DNA from: Saccharomyces paradoxus
Lineage: Eukaryota > Ascomycota > Saccharomycetes > Saccharomycetales > Saccharomycetaceae
Direction: 5' to 3'
Length of the DNA stretch: 64,000 bases
Assembly (NCBI RefSeq): GCF_002079055.1
Contig: NC_047495.1
Span: 248,001 to 312,000 of the forward strand
Each line of letters opens with the position of its first letter. The stretch's first letter is position 1. The position numbers were made by a program, and so were the translations under genes. Of the stretch, positions 29,875 through 40,400 are shown one piece after another. A model generated the notes under the pieces. It had not been told where the DNA came from and made no database searches. It saw only the letters and a program-made list of their open reading frames with translations.

Positions 29875-30546
29875 TTTGTCGTCTTCCTAATTTTATTACA
29901 GAGAAGCGTAGCTTTTCAACTGCTTTGGCCATAATATCACCCCAAAAATTAGCTCTGTATGTTATATAAAGAGCTTAAGATAGCATATATAAAAGTTTTT
30001 TTACTGAGCTGAAACATTTTTCAAACATGTTTCAATTGTGTGTCATTATAACCATACGGGCACCATATTCAGCTCCAATTGACGCGTTAGACTGAAGAAA
30101 ATCCCTAAATGTCTTACCAACCCTACTAACGAAAATTACGGTGAGAGATTCCCTCAGATATTACGAAAGATATCAACAATTACAAATACTATTGCCAAAG
30201 TCGAAATTGTGACACATTATAAACAAAAATCACCTTACACGATAAAATAGTCGCCCCTTCTCCGGAATTGGTGACAATGACAATCGGGGATTCAATGACA
30301 ATGACAATGAAGGCAAAAGGAGGATTTTGTTATCATATTCCTGGTGGTGAATGATTGCTTTCAGGTATCTTTGTTGACGGAATAGAACAACTATAAAGGT
30401 TATTCTGTATACGTATTTGTTGGTGATTTCTAATCAAATAACCGCTTGTAAAGCAGCTTTCAGTTGGAAGATCTAAAGGGATCTATAAGGATCTAAGGTA
30501 GAAAAGAAAAAGTATAAGCCCCATAGCCCACATCTTTGGCAGGATA
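29875..30546. promoter_or_regulatory. Divergent PRM2-CST6 intergenic region
   Basis: Contains paired pheromone response elements near PRM2 (30010-30034), an ACGCGT box near 30080, a CCCCT element at 30254-30258, and a directly repeated TGACAATGACAAT motif at 30272-30284 and 30296-30308 toward CST6. Confidence 0.65.
30010..30034. promoter_or_regulatory. Pair of inverted Ste12 pheromone response elements
   Basis: TGAAACA at 30010-30016 and its reverse complement TGTTTCA at 30028-30034 face each other 11 bp apart, 136-160 bp upstream of the PRM2 ATG. Both match the Ste12 site exactly. PRM2 is induced by pheromone through Ste12 and Kar4 in S. cerevisiae, so the sites most likely serve PRM2. Confidence 0.88.
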
Positions 30547-32346
30547 ATGTTTACTGGTCAGGAGTATCATTCCGTAGATTCTAATTCTACCAAGCAAAAA
30601 GACAATAATAAGCGTGTTTCCGATGACACATCAAAGATTTTGAATAATAAAATACCGCACACTATTAATGATGCTTCTGCCGCCGCCGCCGCCACTGCTG
30701 CTATGAATAATCCTCCTATAAGTAGATCTATGAATCCCAATGACGTAAATTATAGCACCAATATGGCAGACGTGGTCGATCCGATACATGATTATGCTAC
30801 TTCTAATAGTAATTCTTTAACGCCACAGTATTCCAACATCACATCCGGAAACGTCAATTCGCATAATCGGGTTGTTAAACCCAGCGCTAATCCAAGCTAT
30901 CAGCAGGCTACATACCTTCGACAACAGCAACAACAGGGCCAACAACAGCAACCATCACCCTCTATGAAAACCGAAGAGGAATCCCAACTTTATGGTGATA
31001 TTCTTATGAATTCTGGTGTCGTACACGATATGAGCCAGAATCTGGCGACTCATACAAATCTGAGTCAGCTGTCGTCCACGCGTAAGTCTGCACCAAGCGA
31101 TTCTACTACTGCTCCAACTAATACCGCCAACATTGCTAATACGGCTTCTTTGAACAAGCAGATGTATTTCATGAACATGAATATGAATAACAATCCCCAT
31201 GCTTTGAATGATCCGTCTATTATGGAATCATTGTCACCATTTTTTCAACCTTTTGGTGTTGATGTAGCACATTTGCCTATGACGAATCCACCAATTTTTC
31301 AAAGTTCTTTGCCTGGCTGCGATGAACCAATTAGAAGAAGAAGAATATCAATTTCCAATGGACAAATAAGCCAGCTAGGCGAAGATATTGAAACTTTGGA
31401 AAACCTCCATAATACACAGCCACCTCCTATGCCCAATTTCCACAATTATAATGGTTTGAATCAGACTAAAAATGTATCAAACAAACCGATATACAATCAA
31501 GCAGCACCAGTCACTATCCCACAATATAATGCGAAGAAAGATAGTAATCACACGAAGAATTCCACATTGGGCGATCAAAACACCACTTACCCAAAAAATC
31601 AGCAGCACAACTTCGTAAACGAGCCATCAAAAAATGCTCCAGCGGAGAGTGTAAGTGATCTAGAAGGCATGACGACATTTGCACCAACTACTGAGGGTGA
31701 AAATATGGGGAAGTCTTCACTTAGAGAATCCCACTCTAATCCTAGTTTCACCTCAAAATCTCAAGAATCTCATTTAAATTTAGGGGCCAACACACAGGGA
31801 AATCCAATCCCTGGTACTACGGCATGGAAAAGAGCAAGATTGTTAGAAAGAAACAGAATTGCAGCTTCTAAGTGCAGGCAAAGGAAAAAAGTTGCGCAAC
31901 TGCAACTTCAAAAGGAATTCAATGAGATTAAGGACGAGAATAGAATTTTGCAGAAAAAACTAAACTATTATGAGAAATTAATCTCTAAATTTAAGAAGTT
32001 TTCCAAAATTCATTTACGTGAACATGAAAAACTTAATAAAGACACAGACAACAAAGGTGATGGTAGCAATAGTAACAGCAAAAACGAAAGCATGACTGTG
32101 GATTCATTAAAGATCATTGAAGAACTTTTGATGATCGATTCAGACGTTACGGAAGTGGATAAAGATACTGGTAAAATCATAACGATCAAGCACGAACCGT
32201 ACTCTCACCGTTTTGGTAGCGACACTGATGATGATGATATTGAACTCAAAGCCTTAGAAGGTGGGAAAGATCCTGAAAACCAACCATTACTCAATTCTGA
32301 AAAGAAGGCAAAGGAACAGAGTTTTAATGGGCACAACCGTGCTTGA
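30547..32346 (+). CDS. CST6: bZIP transcription factor of the ATF/CREB family
   Basis: Nuclear bZIP activator (also called ACA2) that binds CRE-like sites. In S. cerevisiae it regulates growth on non-optimal carbon, the CO2-responsive NCE103 gene and chromosome stability. It is 599 residues, longer than S. cerevisiae Cst6 (587 as I recall) through low-complexity tracts. These include an Ala run near 39-50 and a Gln-rich tract near 125-138. The bZIP lies at about 425-490: basic region RLLERNRIAASKCRQRKK and a leucine-zipper heptad series reading into LNYYEKLISKFK. The acidic segment DTDDDDIELKALEGG is near the end. The paralogue is ACA1; synteny supports CST6. Confidence 0.94.
   Translation: MFTGQEYHSVDSNSTKQKDNNKRVSDDTSKILNNKIPHTINDASAAAAATAAMNNPPISRSMNPNDVNYSTNMADVVDPIHDYATSNSNSLTPQYSNITSGNVNSHNRVVKPSANPSYQQATYLRQQQQQGQQQQPSPSMKTEEESQLYGDILMNSGVVHDMSQNLATHTNLSQLSSTRKSAPSDSTTAPTNTANIANTASLNKQMYFMNMNMNNNPHALNDPSIMESLSPFFQPFGVDVAHLPMTNPPIFQSSLPGCDEPIRRRRISISNGQISQLGEDIETLENLHNTQPPPMPNFHNYNGLNQTKNVSNKPIYNQAAPVTIPQYNAKKDSNHTKNSTLGDQNTTYPKNQQHNFVNEPSKNAPAESVSDLEGMTTFAPTTEGENMGKSSLRESHSNPSFTSKSQESHLNLGANTQGNPIPGTTAWKRARLLERNRIAASKCRQRKKVAQLQLQKEFNEIKDENRILQKKLNYYEKLISKFKKFSKIHLREHEKLNKDTDNKGDGSNSNSKNESMTVDSLKIIEELLMIDSDVTEVDKDTGKIITIKHEPYSHRFGSDTDDDDIELKALEGGKDPENQPLLNSEKKAKEQSFNGHNRA
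30919..30951 (+). repeat. CAA/CAG repeat coding a Gln-rich tract in CST6
   Basis: Mixed CAA/CAG run interrupted by a Gly codon, coding a Gln-rich activation-type tract. It contributes to the length difference from S. cerevisiae Cst6. Confidence 0.7.
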
Positions 32347-32660
32347 TTTAAGAATGACAGTCACAACTATATATGTAATATATGTGTATATACTCTAGCT
32401 GCATCCTTCCTCTTTTGCCGTTATTATTATTTAGTTACTACATCTATGGTAATAATTACCTCTAAGACGTTATTTTTTTGCATGTATGAAATTTGCACAT
32501 ACCAACTCATTAGTCTCCTTTGTCTCTGTTGCTCGTAATTCCTTTAAACCGTATTTAGTTGTTTTAAATCTATTAGAATTAAGTACAATTGTACAAATGG
32601 TAAAAAAAAAGTAATCGTTATATCGTTTGTGTAATTTTTCTTTCTTTCATTATTTATTTC
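32347..32660. other. Convergent 3' region between CST6 and CKA1
   Basis: AT-rich 3' flanks of two convergent genes, with TATATGTA-type processing signals near 32370-32395 and long A/T runs. No further feature was seen. Confidence 0.5.
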
Positions 32661-33779
32661 TTATTTTGTAATTTGTTCTCTTATTGGGGCAAACCACGGG
32701 TGTCCCATCGCTTCCTTAGCAGTTAATCTTTCTTGATGATCATATCTCAAAAGATTATCAATCAGATCAATAATTTCATCGTTGCTGCTTAAATGTTTGT
32801 TACCATCATTGACGAATCTATGCCAGGGCTTCCTTATATATTGGTCCATATCGTAGAATTCTCTCGGTAAGGTGATTTCATACTTCAACAGGTATTTTTC
32901 AAAATCGCTTGTACCAAGTACTTTGACAATCTTGACAAGCTGGTCTGTGTTACTGGTTCCATGGAAAAATGGTTCTTTTTTAAAGATCATAGAAGCCAGC
33001 ATTGTTCCAAACGACCACAAATCCAAAGAATAATCGTACATTCTGTAATCAACTAGTAGTTCGGGGCCCTTAAAAAATCTGGATGCAACACGAACATTGT
33101 ATTCCATATTAACATGATAAAATTCAGCCAGCCCCCAATCAATCAATCGCAATTTTTTATTCTTATGGTCAATCATCACGTTATGAGGTTTAACGTCTCT
33201 ATGCATTATCCCCATTGAATGACAATAATCTAAGGCTTTTAATAATTCAAACATATAAAACCTAATTTCTAGATCGGTTAATTTAGGGTAGAGAATGCGG
33301 AAGTCCACATTATCTACGTATTCGAAAACCAAAGCCGGAGTTTTTGAGATGGGATCCTTTATTATATCAAATAGATGAATTATATTTGCATGACCGTTGT
33401 GTGGCTGATCAAAGATATAGGACCTGGTAAATTTTACAACATCCTCCTTTTGATTTGTGTAGTATTGATCTTTTTGGAATGGCAAAGTCGTTGGAGGCAC
33501 TTTTTCATTGGACAAATCCGTTAATATTTTAATTTCTCTCTTAATCTTCTTCTTCTTAACAGGTTTCAACATTTTGATGACAATTTTAACTTTAGAGTCT
33601 AATTTAACACCTTGGAAAACCTCAGAGTATTTTCCTCGCCCAACTTTATTCTCAATTTCGTAGCCCTTTGTATTTGTGGACCAATCAATTGTAGTGTTTT
33701 CATAATCCCAATATTCCTCGGTTCTTTGTTTGTTGATATTCGTATAAACACGAGCTTCTGACCATACCCTGCATTTCAT
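32661..33779 (-). CDS. CKA1: Casein kinase 2 catalytic subunit alpha
   Basis: Catalytic alpha subunit of CK2, a constitutive acidophilic Ser/Thr kinase acting with Cka2 and the Ckb1/Ckb2 regulators in growth, Pol III transcription and cell polarity. It is 372 residues. The Gly-rich loop is [11 protein letters not shown] at 47-57. The basic cluster [11 protein letters not shown] is near 74-84. A budding-yeast-specific insertion of about 38 residues follows the alpha-C region. The catalytic loop HRDVKPHN is near 190, with DWG instead of DFG near 213, a hallmark of CK2. The ATG at 33779 matches the S. cerevisiae start; the frame continues four codons upstream without good reason to use it. Confidence 0.96.
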   Translation of the reverse strand: MKCRVWSEARVYTNINKQRTEEYWDYENTTIDWSTNTKGYEIENKVGRGKYSEVFQGVKLDSKVKIVIKMLKPVKKKKIKREIKILTDLSNEKVPPTTLPFQKDQYYTNQKEDVVKFTRSYIFDQPHNGHANIIHLFDIIKDPISKTPALVFEYVDNVDFRILYPKLTDLEIRFYMFELLKALDYCHSMGIMHRDVKPHNVMIDHKNKKLRLIDWGLAEFYHVNMEYNVRVASRFFKGPELLVDYRMYDYSLDLWSFGTMLASMIFKKEPFFHGTSNTDQLVKIVKVLGTSDFEKYLLKYEITLPREFYDMDQYIRKPWHRFVNDGNKHLSSNDEIIDLIDNLLRYDHQERLTAKEAMGHPWFAPIREQITK

Positions 33780-34097
33780 AGTTCGAATCAAAATTTTCCC
33801 TGTACAATTCCCCTATTTGCTTGTTTATTTTACTCCTTAAGTCCCTATGAGCAAATCCCTAATAGATAATGCAATACGCCGAGTACCAGCAGTATATAAG
33901 CTCTCTTTAGCCTCTCCCAGTAGAGTACTGCAAGGTTTGTCTAATTGCTACTGAAATTTTCCAAGCGTTGGTCATATTTTTGGTTTTTCGCTTTTTTTTC
34001 AGTGTTCGTGATAAGTGATTTTAGATAGTGCATCTTGCCTCAGTAGTACTATTTTATATACATCTATATGATATAGCGGCGATACATGTGAATATTT
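33780..34097. other. CKA1 promoter and CAP2 3' flank
   Basis: Tandem minus-strand spacer. A TATA-like AGTATATAAGC lies at about 33890-33900 on the plus strand, and a T-rich run at about 33985-34000. No specific factor site was identified. Confidence 0.4.
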
Positions 34098-34961
34098 CTA
34101 TAAAGACTGCAAACCTCTGATTACCTCTGCATGGGCATCCTTATTTGCCTCCTCAGTAGAGGATGCAATGGCCGCGTTCTTTGTTTGGTGGAAGATATCT
34201 CTTGTCTTTTCGAAATAAACAGTTTCTAATAGATTTCTCATCTGAGACTCAATATCTTCAATCAAGGATCCCAGATTAGCAACGTGAGATGTGGAAATAA
34301 CGTCTAATGGACGGGACATGTCCACAGCGATGTCCTTTTCCGTCTGTCTTGTCAGGTTCCCGGATAGCATCATATGAGAATCCTGATCAATCTTCGTTTT
34401 GTCCAAGTGCAGAATGATTGTAGTGGTGACTCTATAGTTGAAAGAGTCAGGAGATGAAGGAGATGCTGTAACTTCAAAAACATGGATACTGTCCCAATTA
34501 CTATGATCGGATTGGTTTTTCTTGAAAAGCACCACCCCTGCAAAATCGTGCCCATCGAAATCATCTTCATTGAGGTCCCAGAGGTACACGCTGGAGATAC
34601 CGCCTTCATAGTAAAGATCCCTGTAAACGTCGAAAGAGTCATTGGCTAAGATCTCCAATTGTCTTAAAGGGGCTGAGGGAAAGGGACTGTCTTGTAAATC
34701 CTTTGGGGACAATTCTGGGTAATAGGTGTTCGACCAAGGGGATCTGAAGGAATCGATATCACGATTATAGTCACAGCATAAGTACTCGCGGTTTGAATCA
34801 GCGGGATCCTTCCGGATGGATAGGGGAACGTCTACTGAAGATAGTAAATCTTGTGCCAAATTTGGTTGTAATTCGATCAAGTTGTTTAGGTTCTCTTGTA
34901 ACGTGGTAGGATTTAGTCTCCTGAGAATATCTAAAGCAGCATCGAATTGAGCATCAGACAT
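34098..34961 (-). CDS. CAP2: F-actin capping protein beta subunit
   Basis: Beta subunit of the CapZ-type heterodimer with Cap1. It caps actin barbed ends in cortical patches and stabilises filaments. It is 287 residues, the S. cerevisiae length. The family signature CDYNRDIDSFRSPWSN lies at about 53-69, preceded by helical LRRLNPTTLQENLNNLIELQP. The central beta-sheet region is YEGGISSVYLWD. A C-terminal amphipathic tentacle follows: LIEDIESQMRNLLETVYFEKT near 235-256. Nothing is missing. Confidence 0.96.
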   Translation of the reverse strand: MSDAQFDAALDILRRLNPTTLQENLNNLIELQPNLAQDLLSSVDVPLSIRKDPADSNREYLCCDYNRDIDSFRSPWSNTYYPELSPKDLQDSPFPSAPLRQLEILANDSFDVYRDLYYEGGISSVYLWDLNEDDFDGHDFAGVVLFKKNQSDHSNWDSIHVFEVTASPSSPDSFNYRVTTTIILHLDKTKIDQDSHMMLSGNLTRQTEKDIAVDMSRPLDVISTSHVANLGSLIEDIESQMRNLLETVYFEKTRDIFHQTKNAAIASSTEEANKDAHAEVIRGLQSL

Positions 34962-35271
34962 TGTGGCGGTGATGGTGGGCTTGAAAAGGGTTTCTGGATG
35001 TCACTTGATTGAACGGTTCTCCTTTATTTGGTACAAATGCTTTCACTTTTACGCTTTCCGTGGGAAAAAAAAAATAAACATATATGGTAACAGTAGTAGT
35101 AGGTGAAGAATTTAGAATTTAAACAAGTAACATAACACTTTAAAGGAAAGGAAAGTGGAGGCTTTATATATTTATATATATGTAGGCGTGGAAGGAATAA
35201 GAGGGAAAAGAAGAAAAAAAAAAAGGAAATGGGAAATTCGTGTGGATTTTAGATCGTTTCTCCTTTTTCTC
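34962..35271. other. CAP2 promoter and BCY1 3' flank
   Basis: Tandem minus-strand spacer with A-rich runs near 35066 and 35212. No recognised factor site, RNA or repeat beyond short TATA-like tracts (about 35166-35180). Confidence 0.4.
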
Positions 35272-36522
35272 TTAATGTCTTGTAGGATCATTGAGCTTCA
35301 ATACGTCTACTGCGGGACCCAGCAAACGTTGGAAACCACTTTTCCCCAAAGTGGCAACTTTGGTTCTCTTTGTAGCAGTCACAGTGGCCTGTCTGGGCAA
35401 ATCATTTAGCAAAGCCACTTCACCGAAATAATCATGGTCTTTCAATTTATTTATGACACCTTGGCCCTTTTTGGAGACGTCCACAGCTCCGTATTCAATT
35501 AGATAAAAGTTCTCTCCTTGGTCACCCTCGCGAATGATTGTTTCACCCGGTTGGTAGATCTTGGTATCCAGCGCATCGGCAAGTTTGGCACGGTCATATG
35601 TGGTCAAACTTTTCAAAACAGGCATGCTCTTCAAAAGATCGTCATACATGAGTCTCTTCTTGAAAGAACTGCCCAAAAGTATTTTCCTGAAGGTAAGCCT
35701 GTCTAAAGCCCACAACAAACAGTCGGAAGTTGCCACAACGGTGGCAGCACGAGGACTGTTGTACATGAGAGCAAGCTCCCCGAAGCTGGAGCCTGGTCCA
35801 GATGAGTTGACCTTGTTGTCGTTCACGTAGAAGTCGACAGTACCCTTTTCGACGACGTAGAAGTAATCACCTTGGTCACCCTGCTTGATAATCGTAGCAC
35901 CTTTGGGAACGGACTTCTCCTCCAGACAATTGATGACCAGCCTTTTCGAGTCTGAATCCAACTTGTTAAACAGAAAGTTGTTACGGATGGATTTTTCGAG
36001 TCTTTGCAATTGCTGCTCGGACTTTTCCTTATAGTGGTCCGGAGTCCAGTCGTCAAAATTGTTGGGCTGTAGGGTCTCACCACTAACGGAAGTACGCCTT
36101 TGGGCGTTGAAGTGCATTGGGAGCGGAGGGGTAGACGCCTTTTCTCTAATGTGCTGCTGTTCTTCCTGCGTTTGCTGGTGAGTGTCCTGTTCGTGCGGGT
36201 CTAAATTGAACCCACTTTTGAACACATTTGAGTGTGGGTCCTCGTTTACAAAGGGAGATTTGAACATAACGCTCGATCTGGACCTGGATTGAGATTGAGC
36301 TGATTGAGGTCTGGAAAATGGCTCCTCTGGTTCTGGAAATAGAGCAATGTTCTTTGCCTTAAATTCGGGCTCCCGGGCCTTGAGAAATGCTCTCTGTTGT
36401 TCTAGTCTCTTATTGAAATAGTTGGCGGAGAACTGAAGAAAGTCAGATGGATTAGCGGCGTTGATTTCGTTCTGGAACAGTTGCAATTCGGTTTGCGATT
36501 CCTTGGACAAAGAAGATACCAT
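35272..36522 (-). CDS. BCY1: Protein kinase A regulatory subunit
   Basis: Regulatory subunit of cAMP-dependent protein kinase. It holds Tpk1-3 inactive until cAMP binds, linking glucose sensing to growth, stress resistance and glycogen. It is 416 residues, the S. cerevisiae length. The N-terminal dimerisation/docking segment is at 1-45. A Ser/Arg/Gln-rich linker follows. The inhibitory pseudo-substrate-like site RRTSVSG lies at about 141-147, with a phosphorylatable Ser, typical of type II subunits. Two cyclic-nucleotide-binding domains are at ~185-300 and ~305-415, each with its phosphate-binding cassette ([16 protein letters not shown] and [16 protein letters not shown]). It is divergent from ULP2. 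Confidence 0.96.
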   Translation of the reverse strand: MVSSLSKESQTELQLFQNEINAANPSDFLQFSANYFNKRLEQQRAFLKAREPEFKAKNIALFPEPEEPFSRPQSAQSQSRSRSSVMFKSPFVNEDPHSNVFKSGFNLDPHEQDTHQQTQEEQQHIREKASTPPLPMHFNAQRRTSVSGETLQPNNFDDWTPDHYKEKSEQQLQRLEKSIRNNFLFNKLDSDSKRLVINCLEEKSVPKGATIIKQGDQGDYFYVVEKGTVDFYVNDNKVNSSGPGSSFGELALMYNSPRAATVVATSDCLLWALDRLTFRKILLGSSFKKRLMYDDLLKSMPVLKSLTTYDRAKLADALDTKIYQPGETIIREGDQGENFYLIEYGAVDVSKKGQGVINKLKDHDYFGEVALLNDLPRQATVTATKRTKVATLGKSGFQRLLGPAVDVLKLNDPTRH

Positions 36523-37472
36523 TGTTTATTCTTACTGTTGTCTTTTGAAAATGTTTTATTTGTTGTATATGATCTTCCTTTATGTGTGCGTGTAATGGAT
36601 ACGACGATAGCGATCGCTTAACGTAGTCGAGTAGAGCGTGAAGTGTCCCTTTTTCCCTTTCCCTTTTCCCTGTTTGTTCAAATTTTCTCTTTTTTACCTT
36701 CCCTCTTCGTTTTGCTCCTTGCCAGCAAAGCGAGGAAGAGAAGAATTTCGGAGAGCAGCGGCGCGGCGCCATAATAAACGCACTCAAACAAATGCAAAAA
36801 GTTAGCTTATGGTGAAAGCGATAAAGGAGGAGACTGGAATCTGAGCACAGTATGACAAGTATTATCGGGCAGAGCAAGACTGGGGGAGGTCAAGAAAAAA
36901 AAGGAAGGGCGGTGATTGGGTGCATTTTTTTTCCGCTCGTCATTGTAATATGCGTCCTTTTTCTTGAATTGAGATTAGCCGCCGAAGTTGGTATTCCCCT
37001 CATTTTTGAGCGTTTTGAAAGATTAGAAAGTGAGGGAAGTAAAAATCTCGGCGGCTAATCCGAAATGTATATAAAGGCGGCTATATTCTCTGCCTCCTTA
37101 TACCTTTTCCGTCTCCTTTCTTTTCCTTCTCATGTACGGCTTATCTCACTTGTTGTCAGATCATCAATCACGTGACGCGTCGTTCGCAATGACATCTGGT
37201 CCTTTGTCTTCTTTTTCCTCTTTATATCTTCCCACTAAGAGAAACTATAGTAGTGTAATATAATACAGTAAAGGAACATTGTGGATCAACATAAGGACAT
37301 CACGTCACCGGGCAAAGATAAAAATTTACAACACTTTACGTTACAGTATATTCGTTTCTTCTTAGAGAGAGAAAGAAAGAGTGGGATAGAAGGACACTAC
37401 ACAGTATACCTCATACCCCCAGTGCAATAATACACGTATATCTATGTTTATTGCACATCAAATCTCACATAT
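36523..37472. promoter_or_regulatory. Divergent BCY1-ULP2 intergenic region
   Basis: A 950-bp shared upstream region. It carries two inverted URS1 (Ume6) sites at 36976-36985 and 37048-37057 and an abutting CACGTG (37169-37174) plus ACGCGT (37175-37180). A GC-rich GGCGCGGCGCC palindrome lies near 36760-36772 and pyrimidine-rich tracts at 36645-36720 and 37100-37130. Open frames seen here do not look coding. Confidence 0.65.
36973..37060. promoter_or_regulatory. Inverted pair of URS1 (Ume6) sites
   Basis: GATTAGCCGCCGA at 36973-36985 and its exact reverse complement TCGGCGGCTAATC at 37048-37060 form a perfect 13-bp inverted repeat with a 62-bp spacer. Each contains the full TAGCCGCCGA URS1 core bound by Ume6, the repressor of early meiotic genes. 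The pair is about 450-540 bp from the BCY1 ATG and 410-500 bp from the ULP2 ATG, so either or both could be targets. Confidence 0.8.
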
Positions 37473-40400
37473 ATGTCTACCAGAAAACGTAAGTTTAATA
37501 GTCTCAAACCGCTAGACACCTTGAACAGCCCTCGTGCCAGCTCTCCAAGGTCCTCTGCTTCTTTGCCGCCGAAGAGATACAATACTTTTCGTAAAGATCC
37601 AAAGATAGTCGATCATCTTAACAACGCTTCCACCAAGGATTTTTTACCAGTTTTGAGCACGAGCAGCGAAAATAGGAAGCAGGTCAAATTGTCGGATGAT
37701 GATGATGAAGAAGGCAGCAATAGCGGGCGTTCAGATCAAGAGTTTGAACCTTTGCAAAGCTCTCCTTTGAAAAGACACACATCACTCAAAAGCACATCCA
37801 ATGGCCTTTTGTTTCAAATGTCTAATAACCTGGGGAATGACTCATCGGAAGCAGGGATAACGAATGTTCCTCAAAATGACTCAATTGTCTCCACTAAACT
37901 AAATTTGAACGGCCAATTTTCTTGCGTTGATTCAAAAACACTCCAAATATATCGGCATAAATCACCATGCATAATGACATTTGTCTCAGATCATAACCAT
38001 CCAAGGTTTTCTTTGTATTTTCAACAGTCGCTAATCTACAATTCACAAATTAATCTGCTTGATGATGTCGAGTTGACTATTTTAGATAAAAGGAACTCTT
38101 TGATGGCTATAATTTTAAAAGATCTGAAAAAATTCAACATGATACTAGACGTAAATAACTCTACAATCAACATCAAGACAAGCATCTTAATATGGTCTAC
38201 TACCAGCTCCGCTTCAAATAAAAAAATAAAGTCTATTAAAAGGTTCTTATTGACGTCGTATTCTTCGTCAATAAGCGTCCAGATCTTGGATAATAAAGAA
38301 CAGGTTTTGGAACGACTGAAACATTTGGCTCATTCTGCTTCTTCATTTCCACCTTCATCGAACATGGAAAAGGCAATAAATTCTACTAAAAACGCGTTTG
38401 ACTCTTTAAGACTTAAAAAAACTAAATATTCTACTGGTGATGATGGAAATCCACAGATTCATACACGTTTCTTATCGAATAAACCTCACGGTTTGCAATC
38501 CTTAACAAAACGGACTCGTATTGCCAGCCTTGGCAAGAAAGAGCATTCAATATCTATACCGAAATCGAATATTTCACCCTTAGATTTCTACAACAATGGC
38601 GGGACAGAAACTTTACAATCGCACGCAGTTTCGCAATTAAGACGATCGAATAGATTTAGGGGTGTTTCGAATTCAGCAAATTCAAATTCGAGCTCAAACG
38701 CAAATTCAAATTCAAATTCAAATTCAGAATTTGACGATGCAACTACAGAATTTGAAACGCCAGAGCCTTTCAAACCTAGCCTCTGTTATAAATTTAACGA
38801 TGGTTCAAGCTATACTGTAACAAATCAAGATTTCAAGTGCCTTTTCAATAAGGACTGGGTTAATGATAGTATTTTGGATTTTTTTACGAAATTTTACATT
38901 GAATCATCTATCGAAAAATCAATCATCAAAAGAGAACAAGTTCATCTAATGTCCTCCTTTTTCTACACGAAATTGATCAGTAATCCAACAGATTATTATT
39001 CTAATGTGAAAAAATGGGTTAACAATACCGATTTATTTTCTAAAAAATACGTTGTCATACCAATCAATATAAGTTATCATTGGTTTAGTTGCATTATAAC
39101 AAATTTAGATGCGATCTTAGATTTTCACCAAAACAAAGATAAAAATGAGGCCATCAATTCCGATGAAATTTCGATCAACAATCCTCTGATTAATATCTTG
39201 ACTTTTGACTCATTAAGGCAAACTCATTCAAGAGAAATTGACCCAATAAAGGAATTTCTCATATCATATGCATTCGATAAATATTCAATTCAATTGGACA
39301 AAACACAAATTAAGATGAAAACGTGTCCAGTTCCACAACAACCTAACATGAGTGATTGTGGTGTTCATGTTATTTTAAATATCAAAAAATTTTTCGAAAA
39401 TCCTGTGGAAACAATTGATATATGGAAAAATTCCAAGATTAAAAGTAAACATTTCACCGCTAAAGTGATTAATAAATATTTTGACAAAAGTGAAAGAAAT
39501 TGTGCAAGAAAAAATTTGAGGCATACTTTAAAGCTTTTACAACTGAATTACATCAGTTATTTGAAGAAAGAAAATTTATATGATGAGGTCATGCAAATGG
39601 AGGAGAAAAAAATCACTAACATCAACAGTAATGAAAGTTATGATGACGATGATGATGAAGAGATTCAAATCATTGAAAATATAGATCAACAACCCAGTAA
39701 AGATAATAACGCACAGTTGACCTCAGAACCTCCTCGTTCACGATCACCCAGTACTTTAACAACAGAAATGGAGGCGACAGAGTTGCATGATCCCATAGAG
39801 CATCAATCAAAAGTACAATCCAGTGGTGAAATAATACCCGATAATGAAGACCCCATTTGTGCTACTGCTATAGAAACACCATCTATCTCTCCTCCCGTAC
39901 GCCACAATATTTTAAAAAGTTCATCACCTTTCATATCGGAAAGTGCAAATGAAACAGAACAAGAAGAATTCACGTCACCATATTTTGGAAGACCTTCACT
40001 GAAGACGAGGGCTAAGCAGTTTGAAGGCGTCTCGTCACCAATAAAGAACGATCAGGCACTGTCATCCATTCAAGATATTACAATGCCGTCGCCTAAACCG
40101 AAAAGGATTTATCCAAGCAAAAAAATCCCACTGCCTTCCTCTTACATTGAACCTCTCTCGATAGATTCTGCAGAACGCCAATCTAGTCCCAACAATACCA
40201 ACATTGTAATTTCAGATACAGAACAAGATCTGGAAACAGGAGTAAATTCTGAAAACAATAACACTAGTAGTATTGCTAACAGGGATGACTCGGATGTTAA
40301 CTTAATTGGAGGCCCACCACCAAATGCAGCGAAAAATATTGATGACAGCACTCAGGAAGGTAATGATAACAATGACAGTCTTGGTAAAATACTACAAAAT

